From Vreelandella olivaria (GTDB lineage: Bacteria; Pseudomonadota; Gammaproteobacteria; Pseudomonadales; Halomonadaceae), in NCBI RefSeq assembly GCF_023507745.1, contig NZ_JALPZO010000124.1:1-45918 (forward strand): DNA of 45,918 nt, read 5' to 3'. The position numbers and the translations under genes were made by a program. The notes under the pieces are model-generated. The model worked only from the letters and a program-made list of their open reading frames with translations. It searched no databases and was not told the DNA's origin. Position 1 is the first letter of the stretch, and each line of letters starts with the position of its first letter. Below are positions 8,963 through 18,629 of this stretch, one piece after another.

Positions 8963-11900
8963 TTACTCTTCGACTTCTTTACGTTTAATACTGAACAACA
9001 TGGCGTATAGCGTAGGCACTGCAATGAGCGTTAACAATGAGGCAAATGCCAGGCCACCCATGATGGTAACCGCCATATTGTTGAAAAAGGCATCTGTCAG
9101 TAGCGGTAACATTCCCAGGATGGTGGTTCCAGCAGCAAGAAACACCGGCCGTAAACGGCTAACGCTGGCATCAACCAGCGCTGAAAAGCGCGCTTTTCCT
9201 GCTTTGATTTGCCCGTCTATCTCGTCGACCAGCACGATGGCATTTTTCATTAACATGCCTGACAGGCTAAGCATTCCCAGCAGGGCCGTAAAGGAGAAGG
9301 GCAAACCCGTTACTAACAGGCCAATCACCACGCCACATACTGACATAGGCACCACCAGCCAGATGATAAGCGGTTGCTTCAGCTTTCCGAAGAGCAGAAT
9401 GGAGGTGAGCAGCATGATCAGAAAGCTAATCGGTAGCTGTTGCGCTAATGCCTCCTGTGCATCCCCCGATTCTTCACGCTCACCTCCCCACTCCAACTGA
9501 TAACCCGGTGGCAGGGGAATGGATTCAATCTCCTGGCGAATGGCATCGAAGGCTTGGGCCGCGGTGTAGCCTTCCGCAGGGTCCGCGCCCACCGTTAATG
9601 TTCGTACTCGGTTACGGCGTTGTATTAACGATTCCTCGCTCTGCAGCTCGAACTCAGTCACTACCTGGCTAATCGGAACAAAACGCTGCTGGGCTCCACT
9701 CCATACATTACGGTCTTTAAGTAGGGCAACATCATCACGCTCATCTGCGGGGGGGCGGGCGACGATGGGCAGCAGGTGTTCCCCCTCCCGGTAAGTTCCT
9801 GCACGTATGCCTGATGACGCAAACTGTAAGGTTTGGGTGATATCTTCGCGGCTTACCCCGGCTATACGCGCGCGCTCTTCATTAATGCGCGGTGCCACGA
9901 TCAGTTCCTGCTGGCGCCAGTCCTGGCGTTGATCGATCAAATAGGGGTTGGCATCCATGCGCTGCTGGGCCTCGGCAGCCAGTTCACGTAAGACGGTGGG
10001 TGAAGGGCCTTGAAAACGTGCTTCTATATTAGCGCCGTTCCCAGGGCCAAACTGAAGCCGTTGGGTACGCACCTGGGCACTGGGGAAGGCGTCGTTCAAC
10101 TCGTGGTAAAACTGGCGATCAAGGGAGGGGATCGCATCCAGGTCTTCCGTGCGTACAATGAACTGAACATAGGCGGTGTTGGGTTGCTCTGGTGCGTACG
10201 TCAGCATAAAGCGGGTGGCGCCCTGGCCGATAAAACTGGCAACGGAAACGACTCCCTCCTGTTCCAGGATATACCCCTCAATCTCCTCAGCAGTGGCTGC
10301 CGTTGCACGAATATCGGTGCCTTGCGGCAGCTCAACGTTAACAAAAAACAGTGGTGTGTTTGAGTCAGGAAAGAAGGACTGGGGAAGAAGCGTGAAAGCC
10401 CACATGCATACCGCTGTTATCACTACCAGTGCAGAGACGGTCAATATGCGCAGACGCAGTGCCAGCAGAAGCAGTCGACGATAGACCCGGTAAAATACAC
10501 CTCCGTATAAGTCGCGTTTACTTGGCTCCTCCTTTTGTGCATCTTGTGCACCGTTATTTGCCGTATCGTCCTGGTTGCTATTCTGGTCCGTTTCCTGTTT
10601 GCGTAGCAGGTAGTAGCCAAACAGAGGGGTGACCGTAATGGCCAGCAGCCAGCTCAGCATCAGTGAAACCAGAATCACCATAAACAGGGAGTAGAGGAAC
10701 TCACCGGTAACGTCATCCGAAAGCCCAATACCCGCAAAGGCCATAATGCCAATAACCGTCGCGCCTAACAGTGGCAGTTGGGTGCGCTTGGCGGCAGCGC
10801 TGGCTGCCTCTTTGGCACCTCTACCACGCTTGATATTGGTCACCATGCCTTCAGCGACAACGATGGCGTTATCTACCAGCATTCCCATGGCAATAATCAG
10901 TGCACCTAACGAAACGCGCTCCATATCAATGCCCAGCAGGCCCATGAACAGCAGGGTGCCCATCACTGTCAGCAGTAGAGTGCTGCCTACCACCAGGCCA
11001 ACCCGCCAGCCCATTGCCAAGCAGAGCACACCAATCACGATGGCAACGGACATCAGCAGGTTAAGCAGGAAGTCGTTGATGGCATCGTTCACCACATGGT
11101 GTTGCTCGTAGACTGGGTGCAGCTCAATACCCAGGGGAATTCTGTGCCTCAACTCATCAAGGCGCGCCTCGACAGCTTCGCCGATTTCAATAATATTCTC
11201 GCGGGCATTCCCTGCGATGCCGATAGTAAACGCGGCCTGGCCGTTATAGCGGATAAGTTGATTGGGCAATTCGCTAGGCTGGCGGTAGATATCCGCAATA
11301 TCCACCAGTGACACCTGTTCTGTTGTGCCGGGGCGGCCAATGCGAATGGCTTCAATCAGTGCGGTGCTGTCAATATCGCTGCGTGCCACTAAACGAACCT
11401 GACGGTCGCCGACACGCAGGCTGCCTGCATCTTCAACGGCGTTTTCCGTTTGAATGGTGTTGATGACCTGGTCGATCGGAATGCCGAGCGTGGTTAAGCG
11501 TTCGTTGGAAATATCGATATAGATGGTTTCTTCACGCTCACCAGCGGTAGTTACTCGTGCAACACCAGGGACGGCAAGTAGTTCACGTTGCAAAAAGGTG
11601 GAGACATCACGAATTTCACGGGTGCTGAAGCCTTCCGCTGTGACGGCATAGAACAAACCGTATACTTCCCCAAAATCATCGTTCACCTGGGAGCCAAGCA
11701 CTCCCTCGGGCAGGTCGCCCTGAGCGTCATTAACCTTATTGCGCAGTTCATCCCAAATTTGCGGTAGTTCACTGCTGCGATAATTTGAGTGTACTTCCAC
11801 CTGGATTTCTGAACGTCCAGGCAGTGATTTCGACTCAATAATATCGATTTGCTCCATTTCCTGGATAGCACGCTCAAGTCGCTCGGTTACCTCATCCTCG

Positions 11901-12076
11901 ACTTCAGTCGCGGTGGCACCAGGGTATGGGGTATTAATAATGGCATTGGGTATGGTGAAGGCGGGGTCTTCGAGCTTGCCTACGGCGTTGAAACCCCAAA
12001 TACCCCCGAAGAAGCATACGATAATAATTAGCCAAGTGTTTAAAGGCCGTTCAATCGACAGCTTTGCGATATTCAT
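8963..12076 (-). CDS. RND efflux pump, inner-membrane permease subunit
   Basis: A 1037-residue HAE-type resistance-nodulation-division transporter that exports drugs or toxic compounds using the proton gradient. It has TM1 at residues 12-32, a large periplasmic porter loop, a TM2-6 bundle from about 335, a Gln/Asn/Asp-rich cytoplasmic linker near 495-530, a second periplasmic loop and the TM8-12 bundle. TM4 reads GMLVDNAIVVAEG, so the usual Asp-Asp pair is Asp402-Asn403; the TM10 Lys is present in GMLMKNAIVLVDE. AGGAGG precedes the ATG. It is eight bases downstream of its adaptor. The substrate cannot be told from sequence. Confidence 0.95.
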   Translation of the reverse strand: MNIAKLSIERPLNTWLIIIVCFFGGIWGFNAVGKLEDPAFTIPNAIINTPYPGATATEVEDEVTERLERAIQEMEQIDIIESKSLPGRSEIQVEVHSNYRSSELPQIWDELRNKVNDAQGDLPEGVLGSQVNDDFGEVYGLFYAVTAEGFSTREIRDVSTFLQRELLAVPGVARVTTAGEREETIYIDISNERLTTLGIPIDQVINTIQTENAVEDAGSLRVGDRQVRLVARSDIDSTALIEAIRIGRPGTTEQVSLVDIADIYRQPSELPNQLIRYNGQAAFTIGIAGNARENIIEIGEAVEARLDELRHRIPLGIELHPVYEQHHVVNDAINDFLLNLLMSVAIVIGVLCLAMGWRVGLVVGSTLLLTVMGTLLFMGLLGIDMERVSLGALIIAMGMLVDNAIVVAEGMVTNIKRGRGAKEAASAAAKRTQLPLLGATVIGIMAFAGIGLSDDVTGEFLYSLFMVILVSLMLSWLLAITVTPLFGYYLLRKQETDQNSNQDDTANNGAQDAQKEEPSKRDLYGGVFYRVYRRLLLLALRLRILTVSALVVITAVCMWAFTLLPQSFFPDSNTPLFFVNVELPQGTDIRATAATAEEIEGYILEQEGVVSVASFIGQGATRFMLTYAPEQPNTAYVQFIVRTEDLDAIPSLDRQFYHELNDAFPSAQVRTQRLQFGPGNGANIEARFQGPSPTVLRELAAEAQQRMDANPYLIDQRQDWRQQELIVAPRINEERARIAGVSREDITQTLQFASSGIRAGTYREGEHLLPIVARPPADERDDVALLKDRNVWSGAQQRFVPISQVVTEFELQSEESLIQRRNRVRTLTVGADPAEGYTAAQAFDAIRQEIESIPLPPGYQLEWGGEREESGDAQEALAQQLPISFLIMLLTSILLFGKLKQPLIIWLVVPMSVCGVVIGLLVTGLPFSFTALLGMLSLSGMLMKNAIVLVDEIDGQIKAGKARFSALVDASVSRLRPVFLAAGTTILGMLPLLTDAFFNNMAVTIMGGLAFASLLTLIAVPTLYAMLFSIKRKEVEE

Positions 12077-12084
12077 GGAGCCTC

Positions 12085-13143
12085 CTATAGCGCTGTGTCG
12101 AACGGTTTAACGTTCATGCCATCGCGAAGCAGATGCACGCCTGCTGTCGCAATAGACACACCGGGCTGGAGGCCCGTGATAATCATCACGTGATCATCAC
12201 TTGTCTCACCCACCGTTACCTGTTGGGGGGAGACGGTGCTGGTTTCCTCGTCATATACCCAGACCCTGAAGCCGCCGTTTTCCGTGTGGTCCAGGGCGCT
12301 GGAGGGGATCATTACCACGGAAGAGGTCACGGCATCTTCCAGCTCGATGAAGACAGTGGCTGTCGTTCCCGGTAGGGCAATGAAGGGGGCGTCAGCAGCA
12401 GGGGCAAACTCAACCTGATAGGTTTGGGCCACCTCATCTGGCTCGGTAACATGCTCACGGTAGGTGAGTGGAATACGCTCGCCTGGCAGGGTGGCAATTT
12501 CCGCTTCTACATTGAATGCACGATCGCCCTCCAGGTGTTGCATCAACGACTCTGGCACATTGATGCGAATGCGCAACTCGGAAATATCCTGGACGCGAAT
12601 CACCTCGGTATTGGGTGGTACGGTAGTATGGTTTTCAACTAACCGTCGCGTTACCAGGGCATCAAAAGGAGCCTGCATGGTGGTATAGGCAAGTTCTTGT
12701 CGGGCACTTTCCAGTTGGGTCTCGGCCAGTTCGGCATCGGTGCGGGCTGCATCCAGTACGGATTCAGACACCGCGTTATGGGCGTAGAGGTTGCGTTGCC
12801 GGTTAAGGTGACGGCGCGCCTGCTCGACTTCTGCTTCTGCACTGCGTACCCGCAGGGCGTAATCGGTTTGGTCCAGTTGCGCAATCATCTCGCCACGGGG
12901 TATCGTCGCCCCCTGTACGGCAGGAAATGTTTGAATGCGCCCACCTACCTGGAAGGCCAGGTTCACCGTGCTCAGCGCATCAACTCGACCCACAAAACGG
13001 CGGCTGGGGAAAATGTCCTGCTGTCCGGTTTCAAATAGCTTAACGACTTGGGTCGGTGGGGCCTGGGGGGCTGTATCATCAGCGCAACCGATGAGCAGTA
13101 GTGCCGTTATAGTTAACACGATCCATGAGAATTGAGACCTCAT
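12085..13143 (-). CDS. RND efflux periplasmic adaptor (membrane fusion protein), lipoprotein
   Basis: The 352-residue protein bridges the pump and the outer-membrane channel. It has a lipoprotein signal peptide (LLLIGC-ADD, acylated Cys about residue 20), followed by the biotinyl-lipoyl half motif (GGRIQTFPAVQGATIPRGEMIAQLDQTDY), a helical hairpin (AEVEQARRHLNRQRNLYAHNAVSES), the second lipoyl half (TMQAPFDALVTRRLVENHTTV) and beta-barrel and membrane-proximal domains. It is first in the minus-strand operon, divergent from the outer-membrane factor, across a 177-nt region that must hold both promoters. Confidence 0.94.
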   Translation of the reverse strand: MRSQFSWIVLTITALLLIGCADDTAPQAPPTQVVKLFETGQQDIFPSRRFVGRVDALSTVNLAFQVGGRIQTFPAVQGATIPRGEMIAQLDQTDYALRVRSAEAEVEQARRHLNRQRNLYAHNAVSESVLDAARTDAELAETQLESARQELAYTTMQAPFDALVTRRLVENHTTVPPNTEVIRVQDISELRIRINVPESLMQHLEGDRAFNVEAEIATLPGERIPLTYREHVTEPDEVAQTYQVEFAPAADAPFIALPGTTATVFIELEDAVTSSVVMIPSSALDHTENGGFRVWVYDEETSTVSPQQVTVGETSDDHVMIITGLQPGVSIATAGVHLLRDGMNVKPFDTAL

Positions 13144-13236
13144 TCATTGCCTCCCAGCAGGTTTATTGTTCCATTTGTGAGTGTAGGTACGCTGATATAT
13201 TGCCCTTCGCCCGATAACGCTGTTTAAACCACCCAC

Positions 13237-13242
13237 TATAAT
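13237..13242 (+). promoter_or_regulatory. Possible -10 element for the outer-membrane factor gene
   Basis: A consensus TATAAT lies in the 177-nt divergent region, 79 nt before the GTG start. No good -35 box is seen 16-18 bp upstream, so this would be an activator-dependent or misassigned promoter. A GTTCGAAC palindrome lies at 13259-13266 and could be a regulator site. Confidence 0.3.
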
Positions 13243-13320
13243 AGGTACTCTTACCAAGTTCGAACAGTCGTTTCATTTTTTATCTCCATCAATAATGATT
13301 GAATTTTGAGGAAGGCGCGT

Positions 13321-14844
13321 GTGCAAGGGATGATGCAAAGGGCTGTACAAAAGGCTTTTCAAAGAACGGCTCAGGGGATGCGTTATCAAAAGCGCTGCTG
13401 TACCGGCATCGCTTTGGCCCTGCTATTAAGTGGTTGCGCGGTGGGGCCTGAGTACCAGTCGCCGGATATTGCGTTGCCCGAAACGTGGCCCGAACATATT
13501 AATTTGAGTCAGCAGGATCGGGATGCCTGGCGTCATTGGTGGCGCCAGTTTAACGACCCGGCCCTGAATCAGTTAGTGGAGCGCGCAGCCCAGGAAAATC
13601 TTGAGTTAATGATACAGTTAGCGCGTATCCAAGAGGCTCGGGCGCAACTGGGATTTGCAGAAGCGGAGCAGTTTCCAACCGTTGGATATCAGGCTGAGGC
13701 CACCCGCGAGCGTACGCCCGGTGCGGCGCTGCCCATCGATTTTGAACCTATCCAGGACTTGCTGACATCCACTAACAATCAATACTCTCTGGCTGCCAGC
13801 CTGGAGTATGAGCTGGATTTGTGGGGGCGTCTGGCCAATGAGCGCGAAGCTGCCCTGGCAGCTTTTCAGGAAAGCCAGTTTGCCAAGGATGCCGCCGAGA
13901 TTGGAGTGATTGGCGATGTAGTCACCACCTATTTCAATCTCAAAAGTGCGGAGGCTCAGCAGCAGCTGTTAGAAGAAACGCTGGCCTCTTATGAGGAGAC
14001 GTATCGCTTACAGCGCCTGCGCTTTGACCATGGCGATATCAGTGAGCTGGAAGTCAGGCAGGCCGAAGCGGAGTGGCAAGGGCTGCGGACAGAGCTTCCA
14101 GCACTGGCGCAGCAGGTTGAGTCGCTGCGTGGCGCACTGGGCGTTTTAGTGGGTATGTCGCCCAACGAGCTTATAAGCGCGCTTGATACCGGAAGCACCC
14201 AGCTTGCTGATATTGCCCAACCCGAAAAAATTCCCCAGGTGATGCCCTCGGAATTATTGCAGCGTCGGCCTGATATCCGCTCGGCGGAGGCCGCTCTGAT
14301 TGCCGCGACGGCCCAGGTGGGAGTAGCTGAAGCCCGCCGCCTTCCCTCACTTAACCTGAGTACGTTTATTGGCACCGCTGCCGCCAGTAGCGGTGACCTA
14401 TTCAGCGATGTTGCCAGAACGTGGGGGCTTGGGGCCTCTGTTATGGGCCCAATCTTTGATTTTGGCCGTACCCGAGCTGGTGTGGAGAGCGCTGAAGCCC
14501 TGGTCGAACAGGCCGAAGCGCAGTATCGCCTGACGGTTTTGACCGCCTTTAACGAGGTGCGTGACGCTCTGTTCAGTTATGACTTTATCTCCCAGCGGGC
14601 AGCGGCAGTGGATGAGCAGATAGAGGCGATAGAGCGCACCCGGGACATCGCGGTTTTAATGTATGACCAGGGGCAGATCAGCCAGCTTGAGCGGCTGGAC
14701 GCCGAGCGCAATTTGCTGGCTGCACGGTTGGAGCAGACCGACGTCAGGAGAGAGCAGCTCGCCGCTGCAGCCACACTGTTTAAAGCCCTGGGCGGCGGGT
14801 GGCAAGCGGATGAAGAGCCCCATGCGGCAGTGAGCCAGCAATAG
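13321..14844 (+). CDS. NodT-family outer-membrane efflux channel, lipoprotein
   Basis: A TolC-like channel that completes the tripartite pump. It has a lipoprotein signal (LALLLSGC-AVGPEYQSP) and two OEP repeats rich in heptads (LVERAAQENLELMIQLARIQEARAQLG and the second copy around DVVTTYFNLKSAEAQQQLLEETLASYEETYRLQRLR). LLQRRPDIRSAEAALIAATAQVGVAEARR is the family signature. I prefer the GTG at 13321 (GAGGAAGG at 13308-13315), giving 507 residues. A TTG at 13306 and an ATG at 13378 are alternatives; the last gives the shortest signal peptide. It is divergent from the adaptor gene. Confidence 0.93.
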   Translation: MQGMMQRAVQKAFQRTAQGMRYQKRCCTGIALALLLSGCAVGPEYQSPDIALPETWPEHINLSQQDRDAWRHWWRQFNDPALNQLVERAAQENLELMIQLARIQEARAQLGFAEAEQFPTVGYQAEATRERTPGAALPIDFEPIQDLLTSTNNQYSLAASLEYELDLWGRLANEREAALAAFQESQFAKDAAEIGVIGDVVTTYFNLKSAEAQQQLLEETLASYEETYRLQRLRFDHGDISELEVRQAEAEWQGLRTELPALAQQVESLRGALGVLVGMSPNELISALDTGSTQLADIAQPEKIPQVMPSELLQRRPDIRSAEAALIAATAQVGVAEARRLPSLNLSTFIGTAAASSGDLFSDVARTWGLGASVMGPIFDFGRTRAGVESAEALVEQAEAQYRLTVLTAFNEVRDALFSYDFISQRAAAVDEQIEAIERTRDIAVLMYDQGQISQLERLDAERNLLAARLEQTDVRREQLAAAATLFKALGGGWQADEEPHAAVSQQ

Positions 14845-14937
14845 CAGCATAAAGGGGCTACCCAGGGCGTTGGTTTTGTTACTATTCTGCGCTCTTAAAC
14901 GGTTTCTGTTTTTCCGTTTTGCTACCATGGAGCCGCT

Positions 14938-15987
14938 ATGCACCCCATTATTAAGCACATACAGCCTATTAACCAGGATGCCGGTGAACGCGTCCGTGCC
15001 TATCTGGATACGTTGACCAAACCACCGGGTAGTCTGGGAGAGTTGGAGGCGCTGGCCATTCAGCTTGGCGCGATTAGCGGTAACACCAGCCCCCGTGTTA
15101 TGCCGCCCCAGGTGGTGGTGTTTGCTGCTGATCATGGCGTGGCTGAAGAGGGGGTTTCTGCCTTTCCTCAGGCAGTAACGGCACAAATGGTCGCTAATTT
15201 CGCCAATGGCGGCGCTGCCATCAATGTGTTTTCCCGCCAGATAGATGCCCGGGTTGAGGTGGTGGATGTTGGAATGGTGTCTGCCTTAACGACCCCAGGT
15301 GTCACCCTTGCCAGCGTGCGTGCGGGGACAGCCAATATGGTGGTGGATGACGCGATGCATGCCGACGAAGCCCTCGCTGCCATCGGCGTAGGTGTGGCGG
15401 CTGTGGAGCGGGCCAGTCAAGCTGGGGCAAGATGCATGATTGTCGGCGAAATGGGGATTGCCAATACCACTGCCAGTAGCGCCATGCTGGCGGTATTTAC
15501 CGGTGTGCCGGTGGCGCAAGTGGTAGGCGCAGGTACCGGGATCAGCAGTGCACAGCAAGCGCATAAAGTCGCGGTTATTGAGCGCGCCCTGCAAAATCGA
15601 AAAGCGGATGCCGACGCTCCCCTGGAGGTGCTGGCAAAGTTGGGTGGACTTGAAATCGCGGCGATGACCGGCGCTTACCTGGCGTCAGCGGCACATCGTT
15701 TACCTGCCATCGTGGATGGTTTTATTGCTACGGTGGCGGCGTTGGCCGCCTGCAGATTATGCCCGGCGGTACGCGGCTACCTGATTTTCAGCCACCGCTC
15801 TGAGGAGCTGGGCCATGCCACTGCACTACACGCATTGAAGGCCAAGCCGCTATTGGCACTGGGGATGCGTCTTGGCGAAGGGAGCGGTGCGGCACTGGCA
15901 TTTCCGTTACTTCAGGCAGCATCGGCAATGCTCCGTGAAATGGCCACCTTTGCCGACGCGGGCGTTAGTGATAACACCACGCTATGA
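14938..15987 (+). CDS. cobT: Nicotinate-nucleotide--dimethylbenzimidazole phosphoribosyltransferase
   Basis: Makes alpha-ribazole 5'-phosphate from dimethylbenzimidazole and nicotinate mononucleotide, activating the lower ligand of cobalamin. The 349-residue protein has the conserved start TLTKPPGSLGELEALA, FAADHGVAEEGVSAFPQAVT, GEMGIANTTASSAM and the active-site Glu314 in RLGEGSGAALAFPLL. GGAG lies eight bases before the ATG. It begins a seven-gene nucleotide-loop operon, 93 nt after the efflux channel gene, with no riboswitch in that gap. Confidence 0.97.
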   Translation: MHPIIKHIQPINQDAGERVRAYLDTLTKPPGSLGELEALAIQLGAISGNTSPRVMPPQVVVFAADHGVAEEGVSAFPQAVTAQMVANFANGGAAINVFSRQIDARVEVVDVGMVSALTTPGVTLASVRAGTANMVVDDAMHADEALAAIGVGVAAVERASQAGARCMIVGEMGIANTTASSAMLAVFTGVPVAQVVGAGTGISSAQQAHKVAVIERALQNRKADADAPLEVLAKLGGLEIAAMTGAYLASAAHRLPAIVDGFIATVAALAACRLCPAVRGYLIFSHRSEELGHATALHALKAKPLLALGMRLGEGSGAALAFPLLQAASAMLREMATFADAGVSDNTTL

Positions 15988-16997
15988 TGTGGCTAAGTGA
16001 TTATTTAACCACCGCCTTATGCATGGTGGCGGTGGCTATTGTTATCGACTTAGTCGTGGGAGACCCGCGTTCGCTGCCTCATCCAGTGGTGATGATCGGT
16101 CACGCTATCAGTACGCTGGAAAAACGCTGGAACCAGGGTTCTCAACAGCGTCGCCGACTGTCTGGATTTATGCTCACCACTACCACTGTATTGGGCACCT
16201 TTGCTGTCGCGTGGTGGGGGCTGGCGTTACTAACCTGGCTACACCCCTGGCTGGGGTTGATGGCGGAACTATGGCTGCTGGCTACCGCACTGGCTATTAA
16301 AGGCCTGGCTGAGGCAGGGCGTGCGATTGCCGTGCCGCTTGCCCAGGGGGACTTTCCTGCCGCTCGCAGAGCGCTCTCCATGGTGGTGGGGCGGGATACT
16401 GAGCAGCTGGATGAGGCAGAGATTACCCGAGGTGCGGTAGAAACCATCGCTGAAAATAGTGTGGATGGTATTACCGCGCCGCTGTTTTTTGCGCTGCTGG
16501 GTGGTGCTCCGCTGGCTCTGGCCTATAAAGCGATCAATACACTTGACTCCATGGTAGGCCACCGCAACTCCCGTTTTAATGATTTTGGCTATGCTTCGGC
16601 AAAGCTGGATGATATCGCCAACTGGCTACCGGCAAGGCTAACGGCACTCTGCTTATGGGGGGCGGGGATAGCGCTTAATTGTATTCACCAGGCACGTTTT
16701 CGTTGGCAGGGAGCGCTAACGAAAACGTGCCAGCAGGCGCCACGCCACCCCAGTCCCAATGCTGGCTGGCCAGAAGCCATGGTGGCTAATTTACTGGGTG
16801 TGCAGTTAGGTGGCACAAACGTTTATCAAGGCACCGTTTCCCATCGCGCTACATTGGGTAGCCCACGGGAACCCCTTAAGGTGGTGCATATCGATAGGGC
16901 TATTCGCTTAATGCACGGGGCTTGGCTGCTGTTTTTCCTGCTGATGGCATGTGTGTTTATGGGGATAGTCACAATAACGAGTAGGGGAGTTATATGA
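15984..16997 (+). CDS. cbiB: Adenosylcobinamide-phosphate synthase
   Basis: Attaches (R)-1-amino-2-propanol phosphate to adenosylcobyric acid at the membrane. The 337-residue protein shows the family motifs DLVVGDPRSLPHPVVMIGHAI, VGRDTEQLDEAEITRGAVETIAENSVDGITAPLFFALLGGAP and YKAINTLDSMVGHRNSRFNDFGYASAKLDD. Hydrophobic segments lie near residues 5-25, 55-110 and at the C-terminus. The ATG overlaps the cobT stop. A second ATG follows at once at 15987. The gene is called cobD in the aerobic-pathway nomenclature. Confidence 0.96.
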   Translation: MMWLSDYLTTALCMVAVAIVIDLVVGDPRSLPHPVVMIGHAISTLEKRWNQGSQQRRRLSGFMLTTTTVLGTFAVAWWGLALLTWLHPWLGLMAELWLLATALAIKGLAEAGRAIAVPLAQGDFPAARRALSMVVGRDTEQLDEAEITRGAVETIAENSVDGITAPLFFALLGGAPLALAYKAINTLDSMVGHRNSRFNDFGYASAKLDDIANWLPARLTALCLWGAGIALNCIHQARFRWQGALTKTCQQAPRHPSPNAGWPEAMVANLLGVQLGGTNVYQGTVSHRATLGSPREPLKVVHIDRAIRLMHGAWLLFFLLMACVFMGIVTITSRGVI

Positions 16998-18109
16998 CCC
17001 TAGAGTCCCAATCCTCTGATGCCATGGGTTGGCCAAGCCACGGTGGTCAGGGCACCGCATTACTGCAACGTTTTGGATTACCCACTGATCATGGTTATGA
17101 AGATGTTAGCGCCAACTTGAACCCGAACGGGCCACCGCCATGGGTGGCTGGTGTGCTGCAAGAGCGTATTGCTGGACTGAGCCGCTACCCCGCACCTGAC
17201 TATGCGCCTGCAAGGGAGGCAATTGCCGCCCAAAATGGTGTCCAGCCCGAGCAAGTGCTGCTTACCAATGGTGGAGCAGAGGCCATTTTTCTTGCTGCTG
17301 CGCTACATGCAGGGGGGCAGGCACTGATACTGACCCCCAGTTTTGGCGAGTATGCCAGGGCCTGTAGTGCCCACCGTCTGGAAATAACATCATACCCACT
17401 ACAGGCTCCGTATTTTACCTGTGAGCCCGCCACCTTACTGGAGCAAGCGGCGTGTGTGGATGTCGTGTTCGTGTGCCGCCCAAATAATCCTACGGGTACG
17501 CTTATTTCACTCGATACCATTAAGACGCTGCTCGCCCATACTCAGCCGGCTGGTACCCATGTGGTGGTTGATGAAGCCTTTATTGATTTGTCACTGGATG
17601 AGGAGGCACTGACCCCATTACTGGCCCAATACCCGCACCTGATTCTGCTGCGCTCGATGACCAAGTTTTATACCCTTCCCGGCATACGCTTGGGCTACGT
17701 GATGGCGTCTGCCACAATGATTAATCGGCTTGCGGTTTACCAGCCACCGTGGAGTGTGAATCACCTCGCCGCTGAGTTGGTGCCCTCACTATTGGCTGAT
17801 AATGCCTTTGCAGAAAAAACGCGTCAGTGGCTTACCAGCGAACAGCCCCGAATGAATCGAGAGCTTTTGGCGCTCGGGTTGGAGGTGGTGCCAAGCCACA
17901 CCTGTTTCTTTTTGGTACGCCCTGGAGGTGTGCAGCAACGTAATGGTATTTCAAGTGCACTGCTTTTTGAGCGCTTGTTGTGCCGCGGTATGTTGACCCG
18001 GCATACCTACAGTTTTACCGGGCTGGAGGGCGCCTGGTTGCGGCTGGCGCTGAGGGACAAAGATGCCAATAACCGGTTGTTAAAGGTGCTCAATGATTGT
18101 CTTTGTTAG
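16994..18109 (+). CDS. cobD: Threonine-phosphate decarboxylase (PLP enzyme)
   Basis: Produces (R)-1-amino-2-propanol phosphate from L-threonine phosphate for CbiB. A 371-residue class I aminotransferase-fold protein with an N-terminal SHGGQGTAL motif, NLNPNGPPPWV, RPNNPTGTLI, VVVDEAFIDLSL, and the PLP-binding Lys224 in RSMTKFYTLPGIRLGY. It starts with an ATGA overlap to cbiB and ends 17 nt inside cobU. It is called cobC in the aerobic-pathway nomenclature. Histidinol-phosphate aminotransferase is the main alternative, but the neighbours and the HGG start favour CobD. Confidence 0.93.
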   Translation: MTLESQSSDAMGWPSHGGQGTALLQRFGLPTDHGYEDVSANLNPNGPPPWVAGVLQERIAGLSRYPAPDYAPAREAIAAQNGVQPEQVLLTNGGAEAIFLAAALHAGGQALILTPSFGEYARACSAHRLEITSYPLQAPYFTCEPATLLEQAACVDVVFVCRPNNPTGTLISLDTIKTLLAHTQPAGTHVVVDEAFIDLSLDEEALTPLLAQYPHLILLRSMTKFYTLPGIRLGYVMASATMINRLAVYQPPWSVNHLAAELVPSLLADNAFAEKTRQWLTSEQPRMNRELLALGLEVVPSHTCFFLVRPGGVQQRNGISSALLFERLLCRGMLTRHTYSFTGLEGAWLRLALRDKDANNRLLKVLNDCLC

Positions 18110-18629
18110 CGGTGGTGTACGCTCTGGTAAAAGTGGATTGGCTGAGCAGCATGTGCTTGAGGCAGCAAAAGACACTACCTGTTACTACATTGCGACGGCC
18201 ACTGTGTTTGACGCGGAAATGGCTGAACGGGTTGAGCGGCATAAAGCCTGTCGTGATACTCAATGGATCACCCTGGAAGCCCCGGTTGCGCTGGATCACG
18301 CGATTACCCAAGTGCCTGATGGCCAGGCCGTACTGCTTGATTGCCTTACCCTTTGGGCCAGCCAGGTGCTCTATAGTGCCGAGTTAAGCGAAGCAGAAGG
18401 GTTGGCGTTATTTAAGCGCAGCCTGGAGGATGCCCATTCCCGTGGTCTTCATTTAGTCATTGTCTCTAATGATCTGAATGAAGATATATTGCCCCCAAAC
18501 CCGGAAACCAGACGTTATGTTGCGTTTTTACAGTGTTTGCATCGCTGGCTGGCGGTGAAGGCCGACTCAGTACTCGAAGTGGTGGCAGGGCACGCCATTG
18601 AGTGGAAGTTGGATGGAAAACCAGTGTGA
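18093..18629 (+). CDS. cobU: Adenosylcobinamide kinase / adenosylcobinamide-phosphate guanylyltransferase
   Basis: Phosphorylates adenosylcobinamide and then transfers GMP to give adenosylcobinamide-GDP. The 178-residue protein has the P-loop GGVRSGKS at residues 7-14, the AERVERHKACR helix with the candidate guanylylated His, and VLLDCLTLWAS. Its C-terminal third departs from the family: the usual SNEVGxGIVP...RRFRD..G..NQ pattern is replaced by SNDLNEDILPPNPETRRYVAFLQCLHRWLAV. A second CobU-like gene at 19944 keeps exactly that part (see findings). It overlaps cobD by 17 nt. Confidence 0.9.
   Translation: MIVFVSGGVRSGKSGLAEQHVLEAAKDTTCYYIATATVFDAEMAERVERHKACRDTQWITLEAPVALDHAITQVPDGQAVLLDCLTLWASQVLYSAELSEAEGLALFKRSLEDAHSRGLHLVIVSNDLNEDILPPNPETRRYVAFLQCLHRWLAVKADSVLEVVAGHAIEWKLDGKPV

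Noticed and set aside
9000..9500. Plus-strand open frames opposite the RND pump gene (also 10746-11111 and others)
   Set aside because: They lie opposite well-conserved transporter sequence and show no family features; they follow from the codon bias of the real gene.
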